From Microbispora sp. H13382 (GTDB lineage Bacteria > Actinomycetota > Actinomycetes > Streptosporangiales > Streptosporangiaceae), in the NCBI RefSeq assembly GCF_014161445.1, contig NZ_JABBXA010000024.1, forward strand, positions 62,001 through 126,000: a stretch of 64,000 bases of DNA, in the 5' to 3' direction. The translations under genes were made by a program, and so were the position numbers. Shown piece by piece: positions 1-8,671 of the stretch. The notes under the pieces are model-generated. The model was not told where the DNA came from, did no database searches, and saw nothing but the letters and a program-made list of their open reading frames with translations. Position 1 is the first letter of the stretch; each line of letters starts with the position of its first letter.

Positions 1-1875
1 GTCGGAGGTACCGCGTCCAGCCCGCTTTTCTCGCTTCCCGAGGTGGAGGCGTGGCTACGCAGGAACGGCAAGTCGTTCGAGGTGTCCCAGGGCGACCGCG
101 TCTGGCAGCGGCTGCGCGCGTCGGCCGACGACCTGCGCCTGGGCGAGGTGCTGGGGGACGTCGGGGCGTTCCTGCTCTACACCCTGCGCGATCCCGACGG
201 CTGGAAGCGGCTGTCCGCCGCCTCCGACCTCGCCGTACGGCTCCCGCGCGCGGTGGCCCGGGCGACCGCCGACCTGCCCCGGCGCGGCGGGGACGCCACG
301 CCGGTGGAGCCCGGCGTGCTCCGGCTGGTCGCCGGGATGGCCGAGCGGCACGGCGCGGCCGGCGCCTTCGAGTTCCTCTGCGAGAGGTACGCCGAGGCGC
401 ACAGCCGCAGGCTGGCGCTGACCCGGCCCGACGTGGCCGCCCTGATGACCCGGCTGGCCTGTGCGGGGGCGCGTACGGTGCTCGATCCCGCGTGCGGCAT
501 GGGCACGCTCCTGCTGGACGCCGCCGCGGGGGCCGGCGGGGCGGCGGACGAGGTGCGGCTGCTCGGCCAGGACGCCAACGAGACCGTCGCGCTGCTGGCG
601 GCGCTGCGGCTGCTACTGCGCGGCCGGGACGCCCGGGTCGTCCCCGGGGACGCGCTGCGGCACGACGCCTTCCCGCCGGACCGGCCGATTGACGCGCTCG
701 GGGACGCGCTGGTGGACGCCGTCGTGTGCGACCCGCCGTTCAACGAACGGGCCTGGGGCCACGAGGACCTCGTCGGCGATCCCCGCTGGCAGTACGGCAT
801 GCCCCCGCGCGGCGAGCCGGAGCTGGCCTGGGTGCAGCACTGCCTCGCCCACGTGCGGCCCGGCGGGCTGGTGGCCATCCTGATGCCGGCCGCCGCCGCG
901 AGCCGCCGCCCGGGCCGTCGCATCCGCGCGAACCTGCTGCGGGCGGGCGCGCTGCGCGCGGTCCTCACGCTGGCGCCCGGGGGTCCCGACCTCTGGCTGC
1001 TGCGCCGCCCCGAGCCCGGGGAGCGGCGGCCCGGCGCGATCCTCGTGGCCGACGCGGGCGACGACCCGGCCTCCGTCGAGCCGGCCTGGCGGGCCCACCT
1101 CGCGGAGACCGAACCGCCGCCCGGCGGCCGCGCGGTCCGGATCATCGACATCCTCGACGACGAGGTCAACGTGAGCCCGGCGCGGCACCTGTCGCCGAGG
1201 TCCGACACGCAGGGCTTCCCGGCGGCCAGGGAGCGCTTCAGGGAGGCGGCCGCGGCACTGGCCGGCGACGTGCCCGATCTGGAGGTGCTCACCGGCGCCG
1301 CGGCCGGCTGGGACGCGTCGTGGGCGACCGTGGCCGAGATGGCCAGATCCGGGCTTGTCGCCATCCGGCACTCGACGCTGCGGGCGCTGCCCGCCGATGT
1401 CCCCGACGGCGAGACGCCCGAGGGTGGAGTGCCCGTGCTGACGGCCGACGACGTCGCGGCCGGGACGGCGCCGTCACGGCGGATGCCGCCCGCCCCCGGC
1501 CTGGTCGCCGTACGCCGGGGAGACGTCGTGGCGTCGGCCGTCACCGCCAGGGTCGTCACCGTGGAGGGGGCGCTCCTCGGCCCGCATCTCAGCCTGTTCC
1601 GCGTCGATCCGGACAAGGTGGACCCCGAGTTCCTGGCGGGGTTCCTGCGCTACGCGGCGGGCGGCGGCCGGCCGCACCTGGGCAGCAGCCGGGTGGAGGC
1701 CCGCCGGGCCCGCGTCCCCCAGCTTCCCCTGGACGTCCAGCGGACGTACGGCACGGCCTTCCGGCGGCTGCTCGCGCTGGAGGACGGCCTGCGCGAGGCG
1801 GCCGCCGCGGGGGAGGCACTCGCCCGGCTCGGGGTCGAGGGACTCGTCGACGGACGTCTGCGCCCCCGCGGGTGA
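1..1875 (+). CDS. N-6 DNA methylase-like protein (5' end outside window)
   Basis: Probable S-adenosylmethionine-dependent N6-adenine DNA methyltransferase of the HsdM-like type. The frame is open from base 1 and already reads like the end of a winged-helix segment (SSPLFSLPEVEAWLRRNGK), so the true start lies upstream; the first in-window start would be GTG at 43. Counting from that GTG, motif I DPACGMGT is at about residue 148 and the catalytic DPPF motif at about 230, the order and spacing of gamma-type adenine methylases. The C-terminal ~250 residues resemble a target-recognition half-domain. No restriction or specificity subunit follows; a Ser/Thr kinase starts 99 bp downstream. It could be an orphan methylase or part of a defence module lying mostly to the left. 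Confidence 0.82.
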   Translation, partial: VGGTASSPLFSLPEVEAWLRRNGKSFEVSQGDRVWQRLRASADDLRLGEVLGDVGAFLLYTLRDPDGWKRLSAASDLAVRLPRAVARATADLPRRGGDATPVEPGVLRLVAGMAERHGAAGAFEFLCERYAEAHSRRLALTRPDVAALMTRLACAGARTVLDPACGMGTLLLDAAAGAGGAADEVRLLGQDANETVALLAALRLLLRGRDARVVPGDALRHDAFPPDRPIDALGDALVDAVVCDPPFNERAWGHEDLVGDPRWQYGMPPRGEPELAWVQHCLAHVRPGGLVAILMPAAAASRRPGRRIRANLLRAGALRAVLTLAPGGPDLWLLRRPEPGERRPGAILVADAGDDPASVEPAWRAHLAETEPPPGGRAVRIIDILDDEVNVSPARHLSPRSDTQGFPAARERFREAAAALAGDVPDLEVLTGAAAGWDASWATVAEMARSGLVAIRHSTLRALPADVPDGETPEGGVPVLTADDVAAGTAPSRRMPPAPGLVAVRRGDVVASAVTARVVTVEGALLGPHLSLFRVDPDKVDPEFLAGFLRYAAGGGRPHLGSSRVEARRARVPQLPLDVQRTYGTAFRRLLALEDGLREAAAAGEALARLGVEGLVDGRLRPRG

Positions 1876-1974
1876 CGCGCCGATGGTTCCCCGTGGTTGA
1901 GACCCGGTTGCCGAGCCCGAACATCGCGGACGGATCCGGTAGCTTTTTCCCCGATAGGCCGACGGGAGGGGCGC

Positions 1975-2877
1975 ATGGTCATCGGCGACCGGTATGAGCT
2001 GGACGACCTTCCCCTGGGCCAGGGCGGCATGGGCGCCGTGTACGGCGGGCATGACCGGCGGCTCGACCGCAAGGTGGCGGTGAAGTTCCTGCGGCTGCCC
2101 GACGGCCCGGACGAGGAGCTGCAGCGCCGGTTCCTGCGCGAGGCGCGGATCCTCGCCAAGCTCGACCACCCGGGCGCGCCCGTCCTGTACGACTTCGGCA
2201 CCTACGAGCAGCGGCTCTTCCAGGTCATGCAGTTCATCGAGGGGGTGACGGTCGCCGATCTGCTGAGCGAGCACGGCCCGCTGCCGGTGCCGTGGGCCGC
2301 GGCCGTCGCCGCCCAGGCGTGCGCCGTGCTGACCGCCGCGCACGAGCTGTCGATCTGCCACCGGGATCTCAAGCCGACCAACCTCATGCTCTGCCCGGAC
2401 GGCAGCGTGAAGGTGCTCGACTTCGGGCTCGCCATGCTGCGCGAGAGGGATGTCGCAGGGGTGACGGCGCAGTTCACCCGGATCGGGCAGATCCTCGGCA
2501 CCCCGGCTTACATGTCTCCCGAGCAGATCCAGCGTGGCGTCGCCGGGCCGAAGAGCGACCTGTACTCTCTCGGCTGCGTGCTGCACGAGATGCTGACCGG
2601 CAACCAGCTGTTCACCGGCCCGACGGAGTACGCCGTGTTCGACAAGCAGGTGAAGGAACGGCCGCCCCGGGTGCCGGGGGTCCCCGCCGAGCTGGACCGC
2701 CTGATCGCCGAACTGCTGGAGAAGGAGCCGGACAACCGGCCGCCCGACGCGCACACGCTGTTCGAGCGGCTGCAGCCGTTCGCGGTCGACCTGCCCCCGC
2801 TGCCCGGCTTCCTCAACCCGTCGACGGTCCCCAGCCCCGGGCGCATGTACGCCCAGATGGTCGGCCGCGTCCGCTGA
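1975..2877 (+). CDS. Soluble serine/threonine protein kinase
   Basis: Hanks-type Ser/Thr kinase of 300 residues, essentially a bare catalytic domain. The glycine loop GQGGMG is at 15-20, the ATP lysine K37 in AVKF, the catalytic loop HRDLKPTN at 129-136, DFG at 149-151 and the activation segment GTPAYMSPE at 175-183, so it should be active. There is no membrane segment and no PASTA or other sensor domain, so it is cytoplasmic. ATG 1975 is chosen because GGGAGG lies just upstream and the kinase fold starts immediately; an in-frame ORF extends further 5' without support. It follows the methylase gene and converges on the DUF2293 gene with a 6-bp gap. Confidence 0.93.
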   Translation: MVIGDRYELDDLPLGQGGMGAVYGGHDRRLDRKVAVKFLRLPDGPDEELQRRFLREARILAKLDHPGAPVLYDFGTYEQRLFQVMQFIEGVTVADLLSEHGPLPVPWAAAVAAQACAVLTAAHELSICHRDLKPTNLMLCPDGSVKVLDFGLAMLRERDVAGVTAQFTRIGQILGTPAYMSPEQIQRGVAGPKSDLYSLGCVLHEMLTGNQLFTGPTEYAVFDKQVKERPPRVPGVPAELDRLIAELLEKEPDNRPPDAHTLFERLQPFAVDLPPLPGFLNPSTVPSPGRMYAQMVGRVR

Positions 2878-2883
2878 GAACGC

Positions 2884-3927
2884 TCAGGCGCGCCAGGCGG
2901 TCAGGACCTCCTCGACCCGGGACCGGATCCGCTCGCGGGCGGTCATCCGGGGCACCCCGGACATCAGCAGCTCGTCGTAGTCGGTGTCCAGGTGGCGCAC
3001 GCTCGCGACGACGGCGAGTGTGATGGCGCCCTCGTCCAGCACGCGGGCGGCGGCGGTGCGGCCGACCCGCCCGCTGCCGCGGACGGCGGCGTGCGCGGCG
3101 ACGGCCTCGGCCCGTTCGGCCGGGCAGCGGGGGAACAGGCGGCGGATCTCCGCCGCCATCCTCGCCTGGAACTCGGCGTCCTCACCGGCCCTGCGCTCGC
3201 GGTCGCGTTCCCGGCGGCGCAGCCGCGCCTCCTCGTCGGCCAGGCACTGCTCCTCGGCCCGCGTCAGTGCCTCCTCCTCGACCAGCACGCCGAGCCGCTC
3301 GTATCTCTTGCGCCGCCGGTTGAAGCGGACCACCACCGCCGACAACCCGCTCTCCTTCTTGGCGCGGCGGCTCAGCGCCGCGTTCCCCGCGGGGAGGAGG
3401 CACAAGTGGTCCATGTCGGCGCAGGTCAGGCAGTGCGGCCGGTCGTCCTCCATGATCAGGTACGGCCCGGTCTCCCCGCAGCCTGCGCAGGTCCACGCGT
3501 CCAGCGGCGCGACCACCACGAGGTCGGGGGCCTTGTTGTGCCGTTCGGCGATCTGCCGCCGCCGCGTCTCGCTCAGCTCCGGCGAGAGCCAGTGAACGCG
3601 GAAGGCGCGCTCCAGGTCCTCGTCGCCCGCCGTCGTGAAGCGCAGCGGCCGCCGGTCGCGGGTGCCCGCCGTGTACGCCGCCTCGCTCTCCAGCAGGTCC
3701 CGGGACAGGGCCCACGCGCGCAGGTGCGACAGCGCCTCCTCCATCCGGACGGCGTCCACGGCGGCCAGCCGTTCCAGGCTGTCGGCGCGGCCCTGCCGCC
3801 AGGTCTCCACGTGGCGGTCGTGCAGCCACCGCAGGCCGGTGAGGACGTCGATCGGGGTCACGTACTTGCGGGTGGCCAGGGCGATCTCCGCCGCCTGGGC
3901 CACCCGTCCGCCGAGCTTGCTGCGCAT
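2884..3927 (-). CDS. DUF2293 family protein with CxxC zinc-finger motif
   Basis: A 347-residue protein of unknown function. The C-terminal ~90 residues, ending in the signature around TDYDELLMSGVPRMTARE, fit the DUF2293 family. The middle has two CxxC pairs (C147/C150 and C166/C169) that could bind zinc, followed by a strongly charged Arg/Glu-rich, probably coiled-coil stretch at about 215-255. No signal peptide or membrane segment is seen, so it is probably cytoplasmic. It starts 15 bp after the rodA stop on the same strand and may be the last gene of the mre operon, though nothing known links the family to cell-wall synthesis. The 3' end nearly touches the convergent kinase gene. Confidence 0.82.
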   Translation of the reverse strand: MRSKLGGRVAQAAEIALATRKYVTPIDVLTGLRWLHDRHVETWRQGRADSLERLAAVDAVRMEEALSHLRAWALSRDLLESEAAYTAGTRDRRPLRFTTAGDEDLERAFRVHWLSPELSETRRRQIAERHNKAPDLVVVAPLDAWTCAGCGETGPYLIMEDDRPHCLTCADMDHLCLLPAGNAALSRRAKKESGLSAVVVRFNRRRKRYERLGVLVEEEALTRAEEQCLADEEARLRRRERDRERRAGEDAEFQARMAAEIRRLFPRCPAERAEAVAAHAAVRGSGRVGRTAAARVLDEGAITLAVVASVRHLDTDYDELLMSGVPRMTARERIRSRVEEVLTAWRA

Positions 3928-3942
3928 TCCCCCAAGACTGCC

Positions 3943-5109
3943 CTATGCGGGCGTGCGCGTACGCCGGTTCACGGCCGCCAGCAGCCCCACGGCCGCCAGG
4001 CTGGAGATCGTGGCCGACCCGCCGTACGACACGAACGGCAGCGGCAGCCCGGCGACCGGCAGCAGGCCCATGGTCATCCCCACGTTGACGAACGTCTGGA
4101 ACGCCAGCCAGCACACCACCCCGCCGGCCACGGCCGTGCCGAACGGCGTGGGGCTCTTGGCCGCGATCCACAGGCCGCGCCACAGCAGGGCGAGCATCAG
4201 CAGGATCACGCAGGCGGCGCCGACGAAGCCGAGCTCCTCGCCCGCGACCGTGAAGATGAAGTCGGTGTGCTGCTCGGGCACGAAGTGCCCCGCCGTCTGC
4301 TCGCCGTGGAACAGGCCCTTGCCCAGCAGGCCCCCGGAGCCGATCGCGATCCTGGCCTGGGTGGCGTTGTAGCCCACGCCCATCGGGTCGGCGTCCGGGT
4401 CGGCCAGCACCATCAGGCGCTGGAGTTGATAGGGCCGGATGAGGTCGAGCCGCCACACCAGGAGCAGCGCGGCTGCCCCGGCGGCGGCGAACGCCGCGAA
4501 CCACCTCTTGGGCGCACCGGACACCGCGATCACCCCGGCGGCCACCACCAGGAAGACGAGCGCGGTGCCGTAGTCGGGCTGCAGCGCGATCAGGCCGACC
4601 GGCAGTGCGGCGAGGCCCAGGGCGAGCAGCACGGCCCCGGCGCCCGGCCTGCGCTCGCCGTCCCGCGGCTCGCCGAGCGCCGTCGCCAGCGCGAGCACCG
4701 TGGCCGCCTTGGCGAACTCGGACGGCTGGAACTGCAGCCCGTCGCCGAGCACGATCCACGCGTGCGAGCCGTTGACCGTACGGCCCAGCGGGGTCAGCAC
4801 GGCGACCAGGCCGGCCAGCCCGAGCAGGTACAGCACCGGAACGTAGGCCCGCAGCACGCGCAGGTCGATCCGGGAGACGGCCCACATGAGCACGAAGCCG
4901 ATGCCCACGCTGAGCGCCTGCCGCTGCGGCAGCGTCGAGCCCGGCTCGTTGCGGGTGGCCGACCACACGAGCAGCAGCCCGATGGCCGACAACGCGGCCG
5001 CGGGCAGCATCAGCCCCAACGCGGGGAGCAGGGCGAGGCGCGCCTGCGAACGCCGCCTCGTCGCGCGGCCCGCCGGCAGCCGTACGGACAGGGGACCGAG
5101 CGTCGTCAT
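3943..5109 (-). CDS. rodA: Rod shape-determining protein RodA (SEDS glycosyltransferase)
   Basis: Polytopic membrane protein of 388 residues, the SEDS peptidoglycan polymerase that works with the class B penicillin-binding protein encoded just upstream. It shows about ten hydrophobic segments and SEDS signatures such as NGSHAWI, QPSEFAK and, near the C-terminus, GLLPVAGLPLPFVSYGGSA. ATG 5109 gives the usual RodA length with a cytoplasmic Arg-rich N-terminus; the longer frame upstream has no signal. A GGGAGG ribosome site precedes the start. Unlike the other genes of the operon, which overlap, rodA is separated from mrdA by 169 bp containing two inverted repeats, one of which covers the ribosome site. 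Confidence 0.95.
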   Translation of the reverse strand: MTTLGPLSVRLPAGRATRRRSQARLALLPALGLMLPAAALSAIGLLLVWSATRNEPGSTLPQRQALSVGIGFVLMWAVSRIDLRVLRAYVPVLYLLGLAGLVAVLTPLGRTVNGSHAWIVLGDGLQFQPSEFAKAATVLALATALGEPRDGERRPGAGAVLLALGLAALPVGLIALQPDYGTALVFLVVAAGVIAVSGAPKRWFAAFAAAGAAALLLVWRLDLIRPYQLQRLMVLADPDADPMGVGYNATQARIAIGSGGLLGKGLFHGEQTAGHFVPEQHTDFIFTVAGEELGFVGAACVILLMLALLWRGLWIAAKSPTPFGTAVAGGVVCWLAFQTFVNVGMTMGLLPVAGLPLPFVSYGGSATISSLAAVGLLAAVNRRTRTPA

Positions 5110-5115
5110 CGCACG

Positions 5116-5159
5116 CCTCCCGGGTCGTGTCGGGAGGCCACGCGCCGCCGCGCGTGGCC
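5116..5159 (-). promoter_or_regulatory. Two adjacent hairpins before rodA, one masking its ribosome binding site
   Basis: CCTCCCG (5116-5122) and CGGGAGG (5131-5137) form a 7-bp inverted repeat. On the minus strand this pairs the rodA Shine-Dalgarno with an upstream anti-SD. Next to it GGCCACGCGC (5136-5145) pairs perfectly with GCGCGTGGCC (5150-5159) around a 4-nt loop. The two stems share bases 5136-5137, so they may be alternative structures. There is no U tract, so this looks like a translational or attenuation element rather than a classical terminator. The function is inferred. Confidence 0.4.
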
Positions 5160-5278
5160 CAGGCAGGCGAGGGGCGGCGTTCGCCGGACGCGCTCCGGCA
5201 GCCGGGCCGCGGCCGCGGCGGCAGGTGCGCGGCCCGCGACGAGGCGGGTCAGGGCCGCATGGGCGGGCGGGCGGCGCG

Positions 5279-7339
5279 TCACCGCCCGCCGTCCTTCTTG
5301 TGCTTCTTCTGGTCCTTGTGCTTTTTCTGATCGTGGGAGAGGGCGGCGATGCCCTCCCAGATCTCCCGCGCGGCGGGGGCCGCCGTGGTCCCGCCCGTGC
5401 CGCCCTGGGAGACGACGACCACCACGACATACTTGGGCTTCTTCAGCGGGCCGAAGGAGGCGAACCACGAGGTGTCCTGCCTGCCGTACGCCTCGGCGGT
5501 GCCGGTCTTCCCGGCGATCGGCAGGCGCTTGAACGCGTACCCGTCGAACGCCCCGGCGGCCGTGCCCGTGCGCGGCACGCCGGCCAGCGCGTCGCGGATG
5601 AACCGCAGCGTCTTGCGCGACGCGTCGACCTTGCCCACGACGGGCGGGGTGATCGTGCGGACGACGGTGCCGTCGGCGCGCACGACCTGCTTGCCGATCC
5701 TGGGGCTGAAGACCGTGCCGCCGTTGGCGAGCGCGGCGTATCCCCGGGCGAGCTGGAGCGGCGTCACCAGCACGTCGCCCTGGCCGATGGAGAAGTTGGC
5801 CGCGTCTCCGGCCCACCAGACCCCGCCGGAGCGGCAGTTGTCGGCGGCGAGCGCCTTGAGGTAGGCCGCCCGCCTGCGGTCGGACATCTCCGGATAACCG
5901 GTCTTGGCCCGGCGGCAGGAGTCCGCCTTGGTCCGCTCCCAGTTGGCCTTCTTCCAGGCGCGGTCGGGCACCCTGCCCGCCGCCTCGTGCGGCAGGTCGA
6001 CGCCGGTGGCGGTGCCGAACCCGAACTCCCCGGCCATCACCTGCATCGGGTCCTTGGGCCGCTTGACCGGCTTGAGCCCGCCGTCGCGCCGCCACATCTT
6101 CTCCGCGAACCGGTAGAAGATCGTGTCGCACGACACCACCAGGGCCCGGCGCATGTCCATCCGGCCGAGTTCGGCGCTCTCGAAATTGTGGAACACCCGG
6201 CCGCCGATCTTGTAACCTCCGGGGCAGTCGTAGGAGGCCCGCAACGAGTAGCCCGCCTTCGCCGCCGCGGCGGTCGAGGTCACCTTCCACGTCGAGCCCG
6301 GCGGCCACTGCCCCTGCACGGCGGCGCTGACCAGCGGCAGGTCCTCGTAGTCGCGCTGCGAGATTCCCCCGGTCCACACGCCCGGGTCGTAGGTGGGATA
6401 GTCGGCGATCGCCGTCACCCGCCCGGTCTTCGCCTCCAGCACCACCGCCGCGCCGCTGTCGGCGGGCTCGCCCCGCTTGCGCGCGGCGGTCACGGCCCGG
6501 GCCAGCGCCCGCTCGGCCACCTTCTGGACGCGCGCGTCGATGCTGGTCACCAGGGTGTCCCCGGCCACGGCGGCCTCCTCGCGGACCAGGCCGGTGACCT
6601 TGCCCGTGCTGTCGACCGCCATCTGCCTGATGCCGGTCCGCCCGGCCAGCTCGCGGTCGTACTCCGCTTCCAGGCCGTCGCGGCCGATCAGCTCCGGGCC
6701 TCCCTCGGGGTCGTCGGGCGAGGGCGGCTGCAGGTAGCCGAGCACGTGCGCCGCGGCCGAGCCGAGCGGGTAGGTCCTGACCGGCCGCAACGCCGTGCTG
6801 ACGCCGGGGAACTCGCTCTGCCGCTCGGCGATCCACAACGCCGTGCGCACGCTCACGTCGTCGGCGACGACGATGGGCTGGTACGGCGAGCCGGGCCAGC
6901 ACGGCCGGGGCACGTTCCCGGCGCACAGCCGCGCCCGGTCGGCGATCTCCTGGTACGGCCGGCCCAGCGCCCGGGCGAGCCGGGTCAGCACGTCCCTACC
7001 GCCGTCGGGCTGGTGGATGAGGGCCATGTAGTCCACCGACACCTGCGGCTTGGTCTCGTTGGCCACCAGCGGCCGGCCGCGCACGTCGAGGATCCGCCCC
7101 CGCACCGGCGGCAGCACGACCGAGCGCACCCGCGCCTCCGTGGCCGCCCTGACGTACGACGGGCCGGTGACGACCTGCAGGTACCACAGGCGGCCGAGCA
7201 GGGTCAGCATGAGCGCGGTCACCACGACGAACACGAGCGTGAGGCGGCCCTGGGGCCGGTTGCGACCCCGGCTGAGAGGACGCTGCTGGACGCTCCTACG
7301 ACCCGGGCTGAGAGGACGCTGCTGGACGCTCCTACGCAA
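5279..7339 (-). CDS. mrdA: Penicillin-binding protein 2 (class B transpeptidase, elongasome)
   Basis: DD-transpeptidase that cross-links lateral-wall peptidoglycan together with RodA. From TTG 7339 it has 686 residues: a short basic N-terminus, one membrane anchor at about 33-52, the PBP dimerisation domain, then the transpeptidase domain with S349-TWK352, S403-C-D405 and K611-TG. The lysine-rich C-terminus ends in repeated KKHK. TTG 7339 has GGGAGG at the right distance and overlaps the mreD stop by 8 bp; a GTG at 7432 would add 31 residues buried in mreD. The N-terminal cytoplasmic tail holds a duplicated RSVQQRPLS segment created by a 36-bp tandem duplication. Confidence 0.93.
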   Translation of the reverse strand: MRRSVQQRPLSPGRRSVQQRPLSRGRNRPQGRLTLVFVVVTALMLTLLGRLWYLQVVTGPSYVRAATEARVRSVVLPPVRGRILDVRGRPLVANETKPQVSVDYMALIHQPDGGRDVLTRLARALGRPYQEIADRARLCAGNVPRPCWPGSPYQPIVVADDVSVRTALWIAERQSEFPGVSTALRPVRTYPLGSAAAHVLGYLQPPSPDDPEGGPELIGRDGLEAEYDRELAGRTGIRQMAVDSTGKVTGLVREEAAVAGDTLVTSIDARVQKVAERALARAVTAARKRGEPADSGAAVVLEAKTGRVTAIADYPTYDPGVWTGGISQRDYEDLPLVSAAVQGQWPPGSTWKVTSTAAAAKAGYSLRASYDCPGGYKIGGRVFHNFESAELGRMDMRRALVVSCDTIFYRFAEKMWRRDGGLKPVKRPKDPMQVMAGEFGFGTATGVDLPHEAAGRVPDRAWKKANWERTKADSCRRAKTGYPEMSDRRRAAYLKALAADNCRSGGVWWAGDAANFSIGQGDVLVTPLQLARGYAALANGGTVFSPRIGKQVVRADGTVVRTITPPVVGKVDASRKTLRFIRDALAGVPRTGTAAGAFDGYAFKRLPIAGKTGTAEAYGRQDTSWFASFGPLKKPKYVVVVVVSQGGTGGTTAAPAAREIWEGIAALSHDQKKHKDQKKHKKDGGR
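7271..7336. repeat. Tandem duplication, period 36 bp, at the mreD/mrdA junction
   Basis: A 30-bp segment at 7271-7300 is repeated exactly at 7307-7336, a period of 36 bp. The copies encode the N-terminal tail of PBP2 (RSVQQRPLS twice). The promoter-proximal copy also carries the mreD TAG stop, and the mrdA TTG start lies directly beside it. The period is a multiple of three, so the mrdA frame is kept. Confidence 0.85.
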
Positions 7340-7883
7340 GCCGCCTCCCGGGCGCGTACGGATCGCGAGGTCTGTCCCGTGGTCCGCGCACCCGCCCGAA
7401 CGACCGGCGGCGGGGCAGCAGGGCGAGCGCACCGGTCACGAGCGCGGCCAGGCCGGCGGTCCAGGCGAGGGCGCCGGGCGCGAGGGCCGTTCCCCAGGGC
7501 GTCCCGTCGAGCAGGGCCGCGAGCACGCCTCCGGCGAGCGTCGCGCCCAGGGCCACGGCGGCGGCGACGGCGGCGCGCCGCCCGGCCGTGGCGTCCGCGG
7601 TGAGCCGCGTGCACACCCACCCGGCCAGGCACAGAACCAGGGCGAGCCGCCCGATGGTGTGGTCGGCGGGCGGCGCGATGTCGGCGGCCAGGCCCGCGGC
7701 GAACCCCAGGAACGCCCCCGCCCCTCCTCCCGCAGCCCGGGGCCGCAGCAGCGGCGCGAGCGCGACCACGCCGACCAGCACGACGTCGGGCCCGCCGCCG
7801 GGCAGCGCCAGCCCGTTGACGACGGCGACCTGGAGCACGGGTGCGACGAGGACGACGAGTAAGGACAGGACGACCGCCTTCAT
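7332..7883 (-). CDS. mreD: Rod shape-determining protein MreD
   Basis: Small integral membrane protein of 183 residues, the poorly conserved MreD subunit of the elongasome. It shows five to six hydrophobic segments from residue 1, including VVLSLLVVLVAPVLQVAVV at the N-terminus and PDVVLVGVVALAPLL after it, and a basic Arg-rich tail. Identification rests on topology, size and position between mreC and mrdA rather than on motifs. ATG 7883 overlaps the mreC TGA, giving translational coupling. The 3' end overlaps the mrdA start and lies in the 36-bp tandem duplication. Confidence 0.88.
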   Translation of the reverse strand: MKAVVLSLLVVLVAPVLQVAVVNGLALPGGGPDVVLVGVVALAPLLRPRAAGGGAGAFLGFAAGLAADIAPPADHTIGRLALVLCLAGWVCTRLTADATAGRRAAVAAAVALGATLAGGVLAALLDGTPWGTALAPGALAWTAGLAALVTGALALLPRRRSFGRVRGPRDRPRDPYAPGRRLA

Positions 7884-8671
7884 CACGCCCCCTTCGCCTT
7901 GTCCGGGCCGCTCTTGTCCGGGCCGCTCTTGTCCGGCAGTGGTCCGAGGACCACGGTGACGAGGCCGAGCGCGGTGAAGCGGGCGAAGGGCCGCACGAGC
8001 GCCGTCCTGGTCAGCGCGTCCGGCGCGGGCTCGACCGCGACCACGGCGCCGATCGGCACGTCCGGCACGTACGGCCGCATGTCGCGCGAGCCCAGCGTCA
8101 CCACCCGGTCGCCCGGCTTCACCTCGGCGGAGGCGTTGAGCAGGCTCAGCCGCAGCAGCCCGCGCTCGGGGACGCCGGTCACCAGGCCGACCTCCCGCGA
8201 GCCCTCGAGCCGTGCGCCGATCGAGGCGCCGGAGGCGGTGGCGAGCTGGACCGTCGCCGTACCGGGACCGGACCGCAGGACCCGGCCGACCAGCCCGTTC
8301 CCGTCGAACACGGTCATGTCGCGGGCCACGCCGGCCTCGGAACCGGCGTCGACGGTGACCGTGCCGTCCCGGCCGAAGCCGACGACGTGGGCGGGCACGG
8401 CCCGGTAGCCGTCCGCCGGAGCAGGGGAGGAGGTCACGCGGCGGGCGGCGAGCAACTCGGCGCGCAACCGGGCGTTCTCGGCTTCGAGCTCCGCCACCCG
8501 GTGTTGTCCCGGCGCCCATCGGACGCCGGCGGACGCCGCGTCCTCCAGCCCGCCGAACACGGCCGACCCGAACGCCCGCAGCGGGTCGAGCGGCGTCAGG
8601 GTGTCGGCGACGATCAGGGCGACGGAGACGAGCGCCAGCAGCACGGGCGTCCGGCGTCCGGCGGCCCTCAT
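7883..8671 (-). CDS. mreC: Rod shape-determining protein MreC
   Basis: Periplasm-facing elongasome scaffold of 262 residues. A single membrane anchor (about 8-24) is followed by a coiled coil around VAELEAENARLRAELLAARR and the two-lobed beta domain typical of MreC (GLVGRVL, VTLGS, and a C-terminal IGAVVAVEPAPDALTRTALVRPFA). ATG 8671 overlaps the mreB stop as ATGA and the gene ends in a TGATG overlap with mreD, so mreB, mreC and mreD are probably translated as a coupled unit. The C-terminal tail carries a DKSGP repeat written in an imperfect 15-bp tandem repeat (7898-7936). Confidence 0.93.
   Translation of the reverse strand: MRAAGRRTPVLLALVSVALIVADTLTPLDPLRAFGSAVFGGLEDAASAGVRWAPGQHRVAELEAENARLRAELLAARRVTSSPAPADGYRAVPAHVVGFGRDGTVTVDAGSEAGVARDMTVFDGNGLVGRVLRSGPGTATVQLATASGASIGARLEGSREVGLVTGVPERGLLRLSLLNASAEVKPGDRVVTLGSRDMRPYVPDVPIGAVVAVEPAPDALTRTALVRPFARFTALGLVTVVLGPLPDKSGPDKSGPDKAKGA
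7898..7936. repeat. 15-bp tandem repeat at the 3' end of mreC
   Basis: The unit CTTGTCCGGGCCGCT occurs about 2.6 times in tandem. On the coding strand it gives the repeated DKSGP tail of MreC. It is one of four period-15 tandem repeats in this window. Confidence 0.8.
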
